64,000 nucleotides of DNA, from NCBI GenBank assembly GCA_947652605.1, contig OX393582.1, positions 11,122,544-11,186,543 of the forward strand, written 5' to 3'. The translations under genes were made by a program, and so were the position numbers. Source of the DNA: Elmis aenea. Taxonomy: Eukaryota > Arthropoda > Insecta > Coleoptera > Elmidae. How positions within the stretch are numbered: position 1 is the first letter of the stretch; each line of letters opens with the position of its first letter. This document shows, one piece after another, positions 1 through 12,300 of this stretch. A model generated the notes under the pieces. The model was not told the DNA's origin. It searched no databases and saw nothing but the letters and a program-made list of their open reading frames with translations.

Positions 1-367
1 TTAGGTATTTTTGGAATTTCAATTCCCCCCACCAACCAAAATAAACATTCTCCTAAAACGTCTACATAATGTCTTTTTGATGTTTTGTTTTGTAGTAGAT
101 AAACAGTAAGTTACCATCAATAATAAATAAAGTTATATCTTAGAACTATATATAGAAATAAAAATTAATGCTTAGTTAATAAATTGTTGAAGTGTATTGC
201 TCTAAATATAGTAAATATTTTGTTTTGTAAATCCGCCTCTGTTGCTATACATATTATACATATATTTAAAACTATCTACAAAACAAAGATAAATACATCC
301 CATAGCGTTGTAAACAGGTTTTTGATAGCAGTAAATCGACATACACATTAACATTAGTTGTGTTAAA
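1..367. other. 5' flank of the protease gene
   Basis: AT-rich sequence upstream of the first ATG at 368. No convincing TATA/initiator arrangement, ORF or repeat boundary was recognised, so no promoter is assigned. Confidence 0.4.
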
Positions 368-3300
368 ATGTTTTCCATTAATTTTTGTTTTATACTTTTA
401 CATGTTTGTTTATCAGGTAAGTAGTTAAAATTTCTTATATAAAATAGAACAATCCGTATAATACAAATATTGGTAACATGGATTGCTGTAGCATAGTTTG
501 ATAACTACTAAACTTGGAACACTAATCACTTATTTTGATTCAAAGTTTGTTTCAATTATTTTGGTTAGAATTATTATCACTGTTAAATCAACTTACAAGC
601 ATTCATTCGAGTTCATATGATTATTTGTTTATTTGTTAAGGTCAAATCTAGCAACACAAATTGTGATCCACTTCTGATTGACTTAAAGTTTTGCATGCAT
701 ACATCATGGTTTCCTTGACAATACACTCTTAACACTTTTCTACAATTCAAGATGGCGGCCTTAATACGGCGAACATTTTTTTTTCACATACAGGGTGTTT
801 CAGACCACCAGTACCAGCACATTTATTCGAAAATGCGACGTCTGACAAAAATGGGGAATTTTTTTTTGTCACAATAGTGCATATGCAGAATTGACTGACG
901 CTATAGCGGTTTTCGTGATTAAACCGGAAGTGGCCAAATCCGAAAGTAACTTTAAAAACTTAAATAGAACCATCTGGTTTTTATTGCATAACTAGAAAGA
1001 TATTTGATAAAAAAACACTTTTTACTTAAAAAAACTTTTGATTATCAGTATATTTTGTAATCCTTTGAACCTAATTATAACAATATTAAAAACTCCCATG
1101 TAACTGAATTTTTCTCAATAAATGCACATTTTTAGTAATTTAACTTTTTCTCTATCTTGAATATTAAGCGAAATACTTATGCAATCCCATCGAATTTGGA
1201 CCAACCACCCTGTACAATTAAATATATTACATCATCGACAAATAATCTTCTTAATACCTTCCTTGCTAATAGTATTTTACTGGGCATTCTCAAAATGCAG
1301 CAATTTTAATCATTTAACTTAAGTAAACTGCAGCAATTTTAATCACTTGTACTTAAGTACCAATCGAAATGCAGCGAGTAATTAAGCATGAGAGCTAAGC
1401 CGATACACGAACTGTAGAAATTCTTTAATTAGTACATTTTACCCAACGATTATCATAAATAATACAATAGTATTGGTGGGAGAAATATATATTTAATAGA
1501 TATTACCTTTCTATTGCAATTTCATTTATTTAAATAAACATATTAACATAATTATTGCATTGAATTTTTGTAATATGATTAAAGAAAGCAAGGGTGATAT
1601 ATACCTCGGTCACTTAGTCTTATTCCTAATTTATTAACAGAAAGTTCTGCTGCATAAAATGCTCAGACTGTATTGATGTGGATGAAATCGTCTTGAGAGC
1701 ATTTAGCAGCAAAGAGGCATCGCATCGTTAGTATCAGGGCTGTGTAGTCGGAGTCGGAGTCGAAGTCGGAGTTTAGAAGCAATTTCTGGTCAGTCGAATC
1801 GGAGTCGGAAAAAATGTACCGACTCCGAGTACAAAAACAATTGCGAAGTGGTCCTTTGCCGCAAAATTTAAACTCAAATTTTAAATAATTTTTTTACTTA
1901 TATTAATTTTTCTTTTTTATATTACACACACCATAAACGGTCTAATTATTTAATTTTGTCGGAGTCGGAGTCCAAGTAAAATTATCAGGAGTTGGAGTCG
2001 GAGTAGAATTTTTTTTACCAACTCCGCAGTCCTGGTTAGTTTCAATAAAATTTTATTTATAAGCTATTTTGCTTTTATATCTAGAACTGTTAAAGTAGTT
2101 TGAAGATATTAACTTTGTCATGGAGACCGGGCTTCTTTACTCATACTACAGGTGTACATAATTTGTTATTATAAAGCAGAAATACTGTGTTGGAATAAGA
2201 ATAAAGATAAATATAGTAAATGATAACGTATAATATTATTACAAAGATCTCAACACAAAATAAACAAAAATAACATATTTAACTATCCCGGAAGTTCCCG
2301 GAATAATAAGCATTTATCGGAAAATAAATAGGTTAAAATGAACCTGTATTCCTGCATTCCGGAAAAGAAACTAGTGTAAACCAATTAAAAGGGAAGCAAA
2401 ACAAACTAGGCAAGTTTTTTTAAACTCTTGAAAATCACAAAAAAATTACTTAAATCAACAAAACACGTACAAACAATTACTAGCAATATTTTTAACTAAA
2501 TCATAATCATAAGTATACATTCTAAGTTCTAAGTATTGAATATGGATTGTTTTTTTCAAAATTGACATTTTGTTCGTTTTTTTTAGGTTTATACTCAACT
2601 AAGGCTAATTTAATAAACACAGGAGCAAATATTCATGACAATGAAAATTTACGTAGAGTTCGCCGGCAAATCACATTTGGGTATGTATTACTTTAGCTTT
2701 TGTTATCGATTATTATCTGCATGCCTACCGATCTAATGGAAATGCTACTTGTAACGTTTTAAAAGACGTGTACAGATTTGTCAGTTAGAATAGATTATTT
2801 GAATTTGATATGCATTATTAGAAAAGCGACAACTCAGCATTTGTCATTCAAATTATGATTTAGACGTGACAACGTCGCTTCTTTAAATTAAAATTTTTGA
2901 GTCAACGTGACAACGACGCTTTTGTAAATTTCTCAGCCGTGCACTCACTTCCCGTCGGGCGGTGTCAGCTAAAAGACACGGTCTGGGACAAGTGTGCTGA
3001 ATGGATAACTGCCATCGGTAGATCTAATTGAAATCTATTATTTTAAATGTATCTGTAATAAGAAGATTCGCGTGTTTGTACGAATATTTATAAGTGATAA
3101 ATGCAATAGTTAAATTTAGAGTACTTATTTGAACATTATTGAAAACGTGCGGAGAAAGTTACATAGTTATGTAGAGTTCCAACTCTCGCCGTGCATTATT
3201 AAAGAAAATAATCAAACATTATCGATTAGAGTATTTTAAAAGCAACCAAAACGTTTATTATTTGAAAATTACATCGATACGTTTTATTGGTATTTTTACA

Positions 3301-6300
3301 CACTTTGATCGTGTATAAATACTAGGAAGTAAAATGTACGACTTTCATAAAATATAAACATTCGACATATCAGTGTTTTTAAAAATATTAACTTTCCAAC
3401 AATAGTTTCAAAATTTTTCATTAAATAAATCGACATTTTTGTACCTTAATAATGCTTTATGTTGTGGTTAAAGTTTAAGAGAACGTTTCAAAAATTACTA
3501 AGTAAATAAAAAAGTTACGAGCTGGGTGCAAAAATCCGTTTCTTTTAAACAAAGTTGTACGTACATATTATTGTTAGCGAAACACGAAAAGTAAAGAATT
3601 ATTTTTAAATCTGTGCATTATGTAAGTGTCATCCTTTAGAGGTGAATGCAGACTTCCTCCATACCCAGATAATGGCCGATACACTGTGATGAGCGATGCA
3701 TCAGGTAAATTGAAACCTGGGGATGATGTGGTATCATACGGCGTTATCAGAGTGAGTTGCAAACCTGGTTTTAAGTTAAACAGTGCAACAAAACTTCTTG
3801 TGTGTGATGAAGGAAAATGGTCGCTGCCTATTCCCTCTTGTTTGTGTAAGTAATGAGAAAGTGCATTGGCAAGTAGGATACTAAAATTAATAAAATATGC
3901 TAAATGAAATAGGAATAAGATAATGTATATCATATACTGGTACGAACCATATTTTTACTCGTTTTTTAAATCGTAACTTAAAACGTAAATGTAACAACAA
4001 CAAATGAAGATTATTCTTTAAAAAAGTATAAAAAAAGTGTTGCAATAAATCAAGCTTTAAAAAACACATTTTTAAACTGCAAAATTTCAACCCACCAAAA
4101 AATTCTGATAAAAAAAACAACAGGGATCGCACTTTTTAGCCCCCTGTGAAGGTGGGAGATGATTAAAATATTACTGTAGGAAACCTTTTAATAAGTATAA
4201 AACGTCTATCAAATATCATTGTCCTAATTTTATCCAAATTTGAGAAATAAAATAAAAACCTAATTTTACCGCTCCCCTTTAGGGGGTTGTACCTCTGAAA
4301 GGAGACGTCTAAGGAAAAAAAAATATAGGAAAGACCCTCCTTATTGTCGATAGGGAATTATCTTCCCATTTTTTCTTGCATTATTTAAGAAACACCCTGT
4401 TTATAAAAGGCACGCGGCACACCGCTTGGACATACTCTAATATTGACTTTATTTAATATTTATTATTTTCGAGTCGACTCAAGATCATTACAACGTACAT
4501 ACATGCTTGATAATCCTTTTTAGTTCGAAAATTATTTCTATAGCAAGCGACATATATAAATAAAATTAGCATTGGCAACTCTGATTTTGGCTTACACTTC
4601 ATAAATCAAATAAGGTGTTTTGGTAGAATCCCGAAAAAGAAATAAAAAGAGGGCGCAATAAAAATATTTATGAAAAAGTGGAACGCAAAGACAAAAATGT
4701 TGAGAAGTACCTACTGTCCTAGCCGAATCTTAAAACAGAATAAAATAAATTAATTAAAAGTGATACCCAATATGAAAGAGCACTTTAAGAATTACAAAAT
4801 TATATATTACACATAAATTAAAAACTTTATTCACTTTAAAAATTAGTATCAAGGCAATATATAAAAAAACTAAAAAAAAATATGGGTAAAAGTATGAAAA
4901 TAGACAAATTTCTTGAATACTATTAAAGATATTACAATAAAACTTAGTACCTGACTATATTCGTTTGTTGCAAATTCGATTCGAGTATTTAGGTTGCAAC
5001 ACGATTTCCGGTTCAATCGGAAACGGAATATTAAACAAAAGTGCCCCATATATTTGTATATACATATTTGGATTCACCCAGTGGCGCACTAAGCGGGGGG
5101 GGGGGTCCGCCCCGGGTACCAGGGTAGTAGGGGTGCCACGAAGAGAGAAGTTTTTAACTAAAAAATTAGTAATTGAGAAATCCCGGGACTGATAAGCACG
5201 ATAGCAATTATGAGGAACGAAATATTGGTCCGACAAGTCCTCGAGTTTATCAGTGGCCCAACCCGCACCGCGACGTCTTTCGACTCCATGATAACTCCGT
5301 GCTTCGCCGCTGATTAAACTGGTCGCAGCTAATTCATTTCGTGGCCTTTAAGATATTTTCGACTGTCCTTTTAACAATTCGTTTCGACTCACAGCCAACG
5401 TACCAACCACCCATCATAAAATCTTTGACCGTCACTAAAAATTACTTTGCAACACGTGTGCATTCTTCACTACTTTAGGCGCGCAAACAAAATTCCTTTC
5501 CGTAATAAAATTTGACCATTTCTGAAAAACATTTGCAAGGCCGTTTGTTTTTCAACCAAACTTTCAGTTGCGACTTGCGAGTGGTCTAGTGTCTTAAAGT
5601 TTAATATCACAGTGGTTTGAATTTATTTTGTGCCTGCTAGCTTGCTTTGAAGCTGTAAGTGTGTAAGTCATTAAAATAAACGTTCTTATAATTAACAAAT
5701 TTTTAAAATTAAATTTATTTTAAAAATCAACTAGACGTATAAAATTTTCTTCCTGTGCATACGTTTCTTTTTAACTATTTGTGTATCAGTCGGGACTTGC
5801 GAAAGAAGTTTTTCAAAACTTAAATTGATTAAAAGTTATCTGAGGTGTACAATGAGCCAGAGCAGACTGTCGAGCCTGGCAATACTCTCAATCGAAAAAG
5901 AGCAATCGAAAACTATTAATTTTAACGATGTGATTGACTCTTTTAGTTTAATTAAAGCGCGAAAGCGCTTATAAATACTTCTGTAGTTTTTAGATAATTT
6001 TTAATGCAACTTATTTGTTCTTCAAAAAATTATGTGGTGGAGGGTGTCGCCAAACATTCAGCCCCGGGTACCAACCTTCCTTAGTCCGCCACTGGATTCA
6101 CCTCCAAATTTACTGTACAAAAATGTTTTAAGTGAAATGAACCATTTTCGTAATAGTTCAATTTGCAAAATATTATACAGGGCGTTTTTACACTCGGTCA
6201 AACTTGTAAAACCTTAAACATCGATTATTCGTCTTTCTTAATTATATCATCCTATTTCTTTTTAGTATAAAAAATTAATTGTTAGCTTAATAAACATTTA

Positions 6301-9300
6301 TTAGACTAATAAGTAAAGTTAGCAAGTGACCCGATTTTTGTTGTTGATAATGTTAATATTTTTCTAGCTGTATGTCCATCTATAAAATCAACATCCACTT
6401 TGACAGTAACATGTAAACTAAATAATGAGACTCTAAGCAATTGTGATGATCCTGTCGATGGAACTGTGGCTGAGATTAAGTGTAAACCATTTTATGAACA
6501 AACAATGGATTCAATAAGCCCTGTTCGGCGTTGTGTATCTGGATTATGGGATAATCCTATTACCGAGTGCATCTCAGGTTAGGAACAAAATATCCATGGG
6601 ATTATCTTGAATAATAATTTTGTTAATAAATTAGCTTTCTGTTAAGGTGCTTTAGAAAACTGATTGCATTTTACTTTAATTATAGGATGTGGTACATTAC
6701 CGAAAACATCTACATTGCCAGGAGGATCGAAGCAGTCACAAGTTCCTTGGCAAGCTGCAGTTTATACGGCAAAAGATAAAGAGTTTAGATGCAGTGGGAC
6801 AATAATAAGTGGAAAAATCATTTTGTCAGGTATGTACAGGGTGGGCAAATTTCGATGTTTTCATAGGGAATCTCTGTAACTATAAGAGGTATCAAAAAAC
6901 GGACCGCGCATCCTCGATCTTTTTTTTCGAGAAATAGTTAATGGTGAAAACTAAAATTGGTTATCGTCTTTTGTTTTCGAGTTATCGCCGATAACTCAAT
7001 TTTTTAACTTTTTGTTTTATGATTGTATCTTAACTTAATGATAGAATATATTTGATAACGGTTCTGAGTTCTAAGTTTGTTTTAAAAATAATTGCACATT
7101 TTAGGTAACATAATCGTTTCTCTATCTTGAATATTAAGCTAGTTATACATGTAATCCCATCGAATTTGGACCACCCTGTACATTATGTTGCATATAGTGG
7201 GCACAATAATTTAGTTGACACCTTGGTTTGTAGATTAAATTAATATATAATCAAAAAACAAACAAAAAATTGTAAATATAGACTCAACATAATAAATAGA
7301 AATTTTACCTATAGGTACATTAATAAAATTTAGTTAAAAAAATACTAAAAAACATTCAGAAAGATAAAAATTAATTTTTATATAATTTATTCATCTGCCA
7401 AAATTAAGTTTACATGTACCAAATTTTAATAAAACAAAATAAATGAAATATCTAATAACCTGTTGCTTTAATCACAGCCAAGCCACCTTTGTTTTAAAAT
7501 TTCAGTTAAAAAAATTATCACTACCTAGTATTTTTACACCCTTTCTTCCCTGCTTGCTTTATTTTGGCACGTTTTCAGTCTTAAAAATAACATATTTAAT
7601 TTTCAGTTGCACACTGTTTCACGAATTTCCGTGCTGAAGTGCTTCCTGCTAGTAATTTCTTAATTAGCGTAGGAAATGTTTATCGCGAATTTGAAGATAC
7701 GAGAGATGCAGATAACTTACAAACAGCCGGAGTACGTTTTATTATCGAATATTTAAGAACAGATCTAATAACAATATATCTTGCAGATATCAGCAATTCA
7801 TGTTATACCGAGTTTTAGAGGTCAAGCAAGTAACTTTCAGTCTGATATTGCTGTTATAGTTTTAAATAAAAAGTTGGATGTGACAGCCTCAGTTGGACCA
7901 GTTTGCATCGATTGGAGATCACAATATGAATCAGAGCAGTTCCAGTTTGGTCAAAAAGGAGTTGTAAGTTTATTTAAAAATACCCAGGGCTTCTAGGTAG
8001 CACCACGTACCTACATATATATTTTTACTTAAAACAGGCCCGATATGGAGATTCTTCTAAGTGTGAAGGGTCCGGAGAAATTTTGAAACTGATTTTTTTT
8101 TTCTCGCCCATAAATTTTTAATATGAGCAACGCAGTGACATACAAAGAATTCCCTAAACAATTCGAAGCGATATCCTCATTTTTTATTCCTAAATCAGTT
8201 TTTAATACAAAATAGAGATTCCCAGCTGTTGTTTTAACTCCTTTCATCCTTACCAAATCTAATAATTCTTTAGTAACATTAATTTAACCTTGTACCTATT
8301 TACACCACGAAAAAAAAATTGTTGAGCAGTTTTAGATACATCCATTGATTCATCAAGACAAAGAAAATAAGATAAAACGTTATTAGCAGTGTATTTAAGA
8401 GTTTATATTACGTTTTCTGTCATTTCATCAGTTTAATTGATCTTGTCACAGTAAATCTAAATAAAATAATATCAGAAAAAAGCTTTTTTCAGGGCAAATA
8501 AAGTTGGCAGCTATTTTAATATATTATTTTATTAAACTTCAATCAGAGATTGGCTTCAGATGTTTAGCTGAAATCTTAAAAGTTTCATAACATGCTATTG
8601 TTGTGGGGTCTTGTTGTTTATACGCATTTTAGAATAAGTTTTGTTGTCCCGCTAAGTTCTCTTTCATTTTCATTATTCTTTCTCTTCTTAAATTACCTGT
8701 TAATTTCTCATATTTTTTAGCACTTTTTGACATGTAATGACACTTAATGGTATACTCTTTAAAAACAGCAATGCTTGTGAACTTGTTATACAACTAAGGG
8801 GCTGCGGGCCGCATAAAAATGTCAGAGGGGCTGCATGCGGCCCAGCTGCAGGTTGCACAGGCCTGACTTAAACTTTGGTCAGTTTAAGCAGTTTAGATTT
8901 TTTTTAAAAATAATGTTAGTGCTTTTTTCATTAAACTTTTATACATTTATATAAAAAAGTTTGTTACTTTAGTCGAACTTTAGTAGAGGAAGACTGTTCG
9001 ATACGATAAAAAAAAACTCATGTAGTAGGGTACAGATTTATTTGGAACATGATTATTCTTATTGTTAACAGTTGTAGCCTAATTTTGTAATCATTTTACA
9101 GGTGGCTGGTTGGGATTTTATAACCAATACTTCAAGAGACAGTCTTACAACTTTAGAATTACCATATGTGTCAGATGAACAATGTTTATACAATGTACCA
9201 CAATCTTTTAGACAATATTTAACAGCAGATAAATTTTGCGCAGGATATTGGAACAATGGTAGGTAAATTTAACCTAAAAAAATATTGTATTGTAGCTACG

Positions 9301-12300
9301 GATAAGTAATTGATACTTTAATTTAATTAACAAAACGTTTTAGTTTAATTTAATTGTTATTAGTTGTTTCTTGTTTCTATAGCTTAAATAGTATAGTATA
9401 TTACATAATAAGAGTTGTTAGAAGCATATTACGCACGAATGGAAAAGTCGCGCTCGGAGCCGCGTAGCGGAGAGTGCGTATTTCCACGAGTGGGTAATTG
9501 CTTTACAACTCGTGTTATGTAGCTCACTTTTTCTACGATCACATACTACATACGATTTTAACGGCTTTTTGGCTAATATACACATGTAATTACGTTGTCT
9601 TGTCAATTTTGACGAAACCTACTTTGATTATTTCTTTTAAAAAACCGTGCTTTTTGCTTACCGTGCGTAGGGACCCTCTTACTATGCATGCAGGCTGCAC
9701 AATAATAGTCATTTACATTAGTGGTCGTAGAAAAAAGCTATTTATGTGCATCATTGCTATCTTAGATTTTATATCCAAAGAAAGCGAAGTTAAAGGCATA
9801 TCTTACTTAACAACTTTTGCTTTACGAAATCCCGAATTTACAAAAATTTTTTGGAAATAAAAATATTTCAAACCTAAGCATTTATAGCTCAAAAGGGTCT
9901 TACATTTCGACGCTCTGAACAAAAACGATTATGTTTACTCGATAGAGTGATGATGGCTCCAGCGCAGTACAAATTTATATTACCATGGCTCCACGCGTCA
10001 CCCAGTTGTGTGGAGCAGTGGGCAATTTTATTTGCAATTTCTGGATTGTTTTCTATGAACAATAATACCTCATCAGGAAGTAATTATTTTGTAAATCAGG
10101 GTTTACCTGTATTTACTAAATTACTCTGATACATAATTATAACTGACTTATCAAATACTTCTGAGAGCACAAAATTTTGTATTTGCCGTGAAATTTATAA
10201 CAATAAATATTTAGTTTCTAATAGGGCAGTACTTTTTGCATTTTTATATGGAATTTGTGAACTTGGCTCAATTTTTGGTAGATGTAGAAAGTAAAGCTTA
10301 CTCTTTAGAAAATAATAAACATGAATAGTTTTAAAACACGTAAAAAAATTCATGACATCTAATTTTTCATCTTAAATAAATAAGTATTGTTAAAATGCTG
10401 TTTACTACTTTTTAAACTCATAATGATATACAGGGTGGTCCACATAGAAGGGCCACTATTGGGATCTGGTAAACGGTAAGAGCTACAAAGAAGATTAAAT
10501 TAGATTGTTCCCTTTCTGAGACCTATTAGTGATGCTTTAATGTTTAAAAAAAAATCCGTGGCACGCTAGATAATAGAGGAGAAGGTGGTAATATGGAACC
10601 CTGCTAGTAATATGGAACCCCCAGTTAACTAATAAACTGTTATCGGCATCTATTAGCAAATACATACACCCATACACCCATGGCGAAAACCATATACGAA
10701 ACTTCAGCACAAAAAACGCGGTAAAAATAATAAGTACCTATAGGTGTTTTTATTCGAATATACTGACTTTTTTTAGGGGTTCCATATTACAAGCATAGTT
10801 TCTTGAGTATACAATTTTCGCCTTTTTACGAAAACTACGTGTTACATGCAAATTGGCAATATTATTCTAAATTTGTCCATATATATAAATATTTAATTTA
10901 TTTAGAGCCTATTAATCAAAAAAGTTGATAGATAATCCTACGACCCTTCGATTTACCAAAGAAAAACAAACTGGGGTTCCATATTACCACCTTCTTCTCT
11001 AATAATTAAAAAATGGCCTTTTTTTAAATCGTTAAAACTTGGTTATACTTGATGGTAAAAAATATTTTTGGGAAAAAGGTTGTAGATTTTTTTACGCACA
11101 GTAAAATGAAAACATTCATTTGTTTCAATATTGTTTAGATACTTAAATAAATTACAAACTTGCAGTTTTTGTTATGAAAACCATAGTTAGCTATGACCCC
11201 ATGAAAAAGCATTTTTCCCTCCTTACGTAACATAAGGTTTAATGTATTTACAGCATTGGCCAAAAGTATTGAGCATACCGTAAATTCTTAAATACTTTTT
11301 TGTGCGATCGTACTAGAAACAGCTGTTTGACGGACGCGTTAGCAACCATAAAGTACTGCATTACCGGCCCTATCCTTAGCAACGGCCGTAAAAGTTACTT
11401 TCAGGCCGTTACGCTTAGCAACGGCCGAAAAAGTAACTTTTACGGCCGTTGCTAAGGAGAGGGCCGGCAATACAGTACATACGCCGTCATCTGTCAGTGA
11501 CAGAATGTCACGTAGTTTCTAACATATAATTTTGAAAATTACTAAAAATTTAAATTGTTTTTAATTCGATCGCACAAAAAATGTAATATGCACCTCGGCC
11601 AAAACGTACTTTTTGGCCTTGATACATAAATAACTTTTTTATTGTGATTGGATAGGTTAAATAATATAATTATTGACAGTTCTCTTGAACGTCATTGTAG
11701 GTTGTCAACGAGATGTTTAAAACAATAGAAGGGTATTTTTGGTAAAAGGTAGGTGGGTTCATTGAGTATTTCGCTGAATGTGTAACAGTGCAAGGGTGCC
11801 CAATACTTTTGGCCAAGCTGTATTTTGATATTTAGGCTCAAAACAAATAAAATTCATCAAAAAGTCCCTATAAAGCTTGGAGTGGTATAAATTTAGACAA
11901 TATGGAAACAAATGAATGTTTTTATTTTACTTTGCCCAAAAAATTTATTTTTGTACCATCAAGTATAACCGAGTTATTACCGATTTAAAGCAAAATCCCA
12001 ATTTGATTTTTGTTTATGATCTAGTGTGCCTTACACCCGTGAGGGTAGATAGGCCATGGATTAAGTAAATAAGTAAGTAATCTAGCGTGCCATAGGACTT
12101 TTCTAAAACATTAAAGCATGACTGAGTAGGTCTCAGAAAGGGGAACAATTGGTCTAATTTAAACTTTTTTGTAGTTTTTATCGTTTACGAAATCCCAATA
12201 GTGGCCCGCCCTTCTATGTGAACAACACTGTATATAAAATATTTTCATAAATCTTTAACTTTTTCAGCATATTTCGTTTAAATTTAGTGTAACATTTTTT

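Larger units (their letters stand above)
4870..6200. repeat. Dispersed repeat R, interrupted by a hAT element
   Basis: 4870-5078 and 6095-6200 together match the repeat at 13144-13560 and, inverted, 39593-40000 (shared landmarks: AAAAGTATGAAAA near one end and the TTCCGGTTCAA block). The repeat resumes after the hAT insertion with the duplicated octamer GATTCACC. Confidence 0.65.
10430..12231. mobile_element. Family A inverted-repeat element carrying nested insertions
   Basis: Inverted arms of about 130 bp: the left contains GATCTGGTAAACGGTAAGAG, the right its inverse near TTTATCGTTTACGAAATCCC. The ends are ACAGGGTGG and CACTGTAT. Partial or complete relatives are at 50570 and 63009. Two TA-flanked elements (10576-10999, 11251-11820) lie inside it. 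Non-coding. Fills most of intron 8. Confidence 0.8.

Noticed and set aside
3574..4132. Minus-strand frames opposite the Sushi exon
   Set aside because: Low-complexity shadow of the plus-strand protease exon and intron; no domain.
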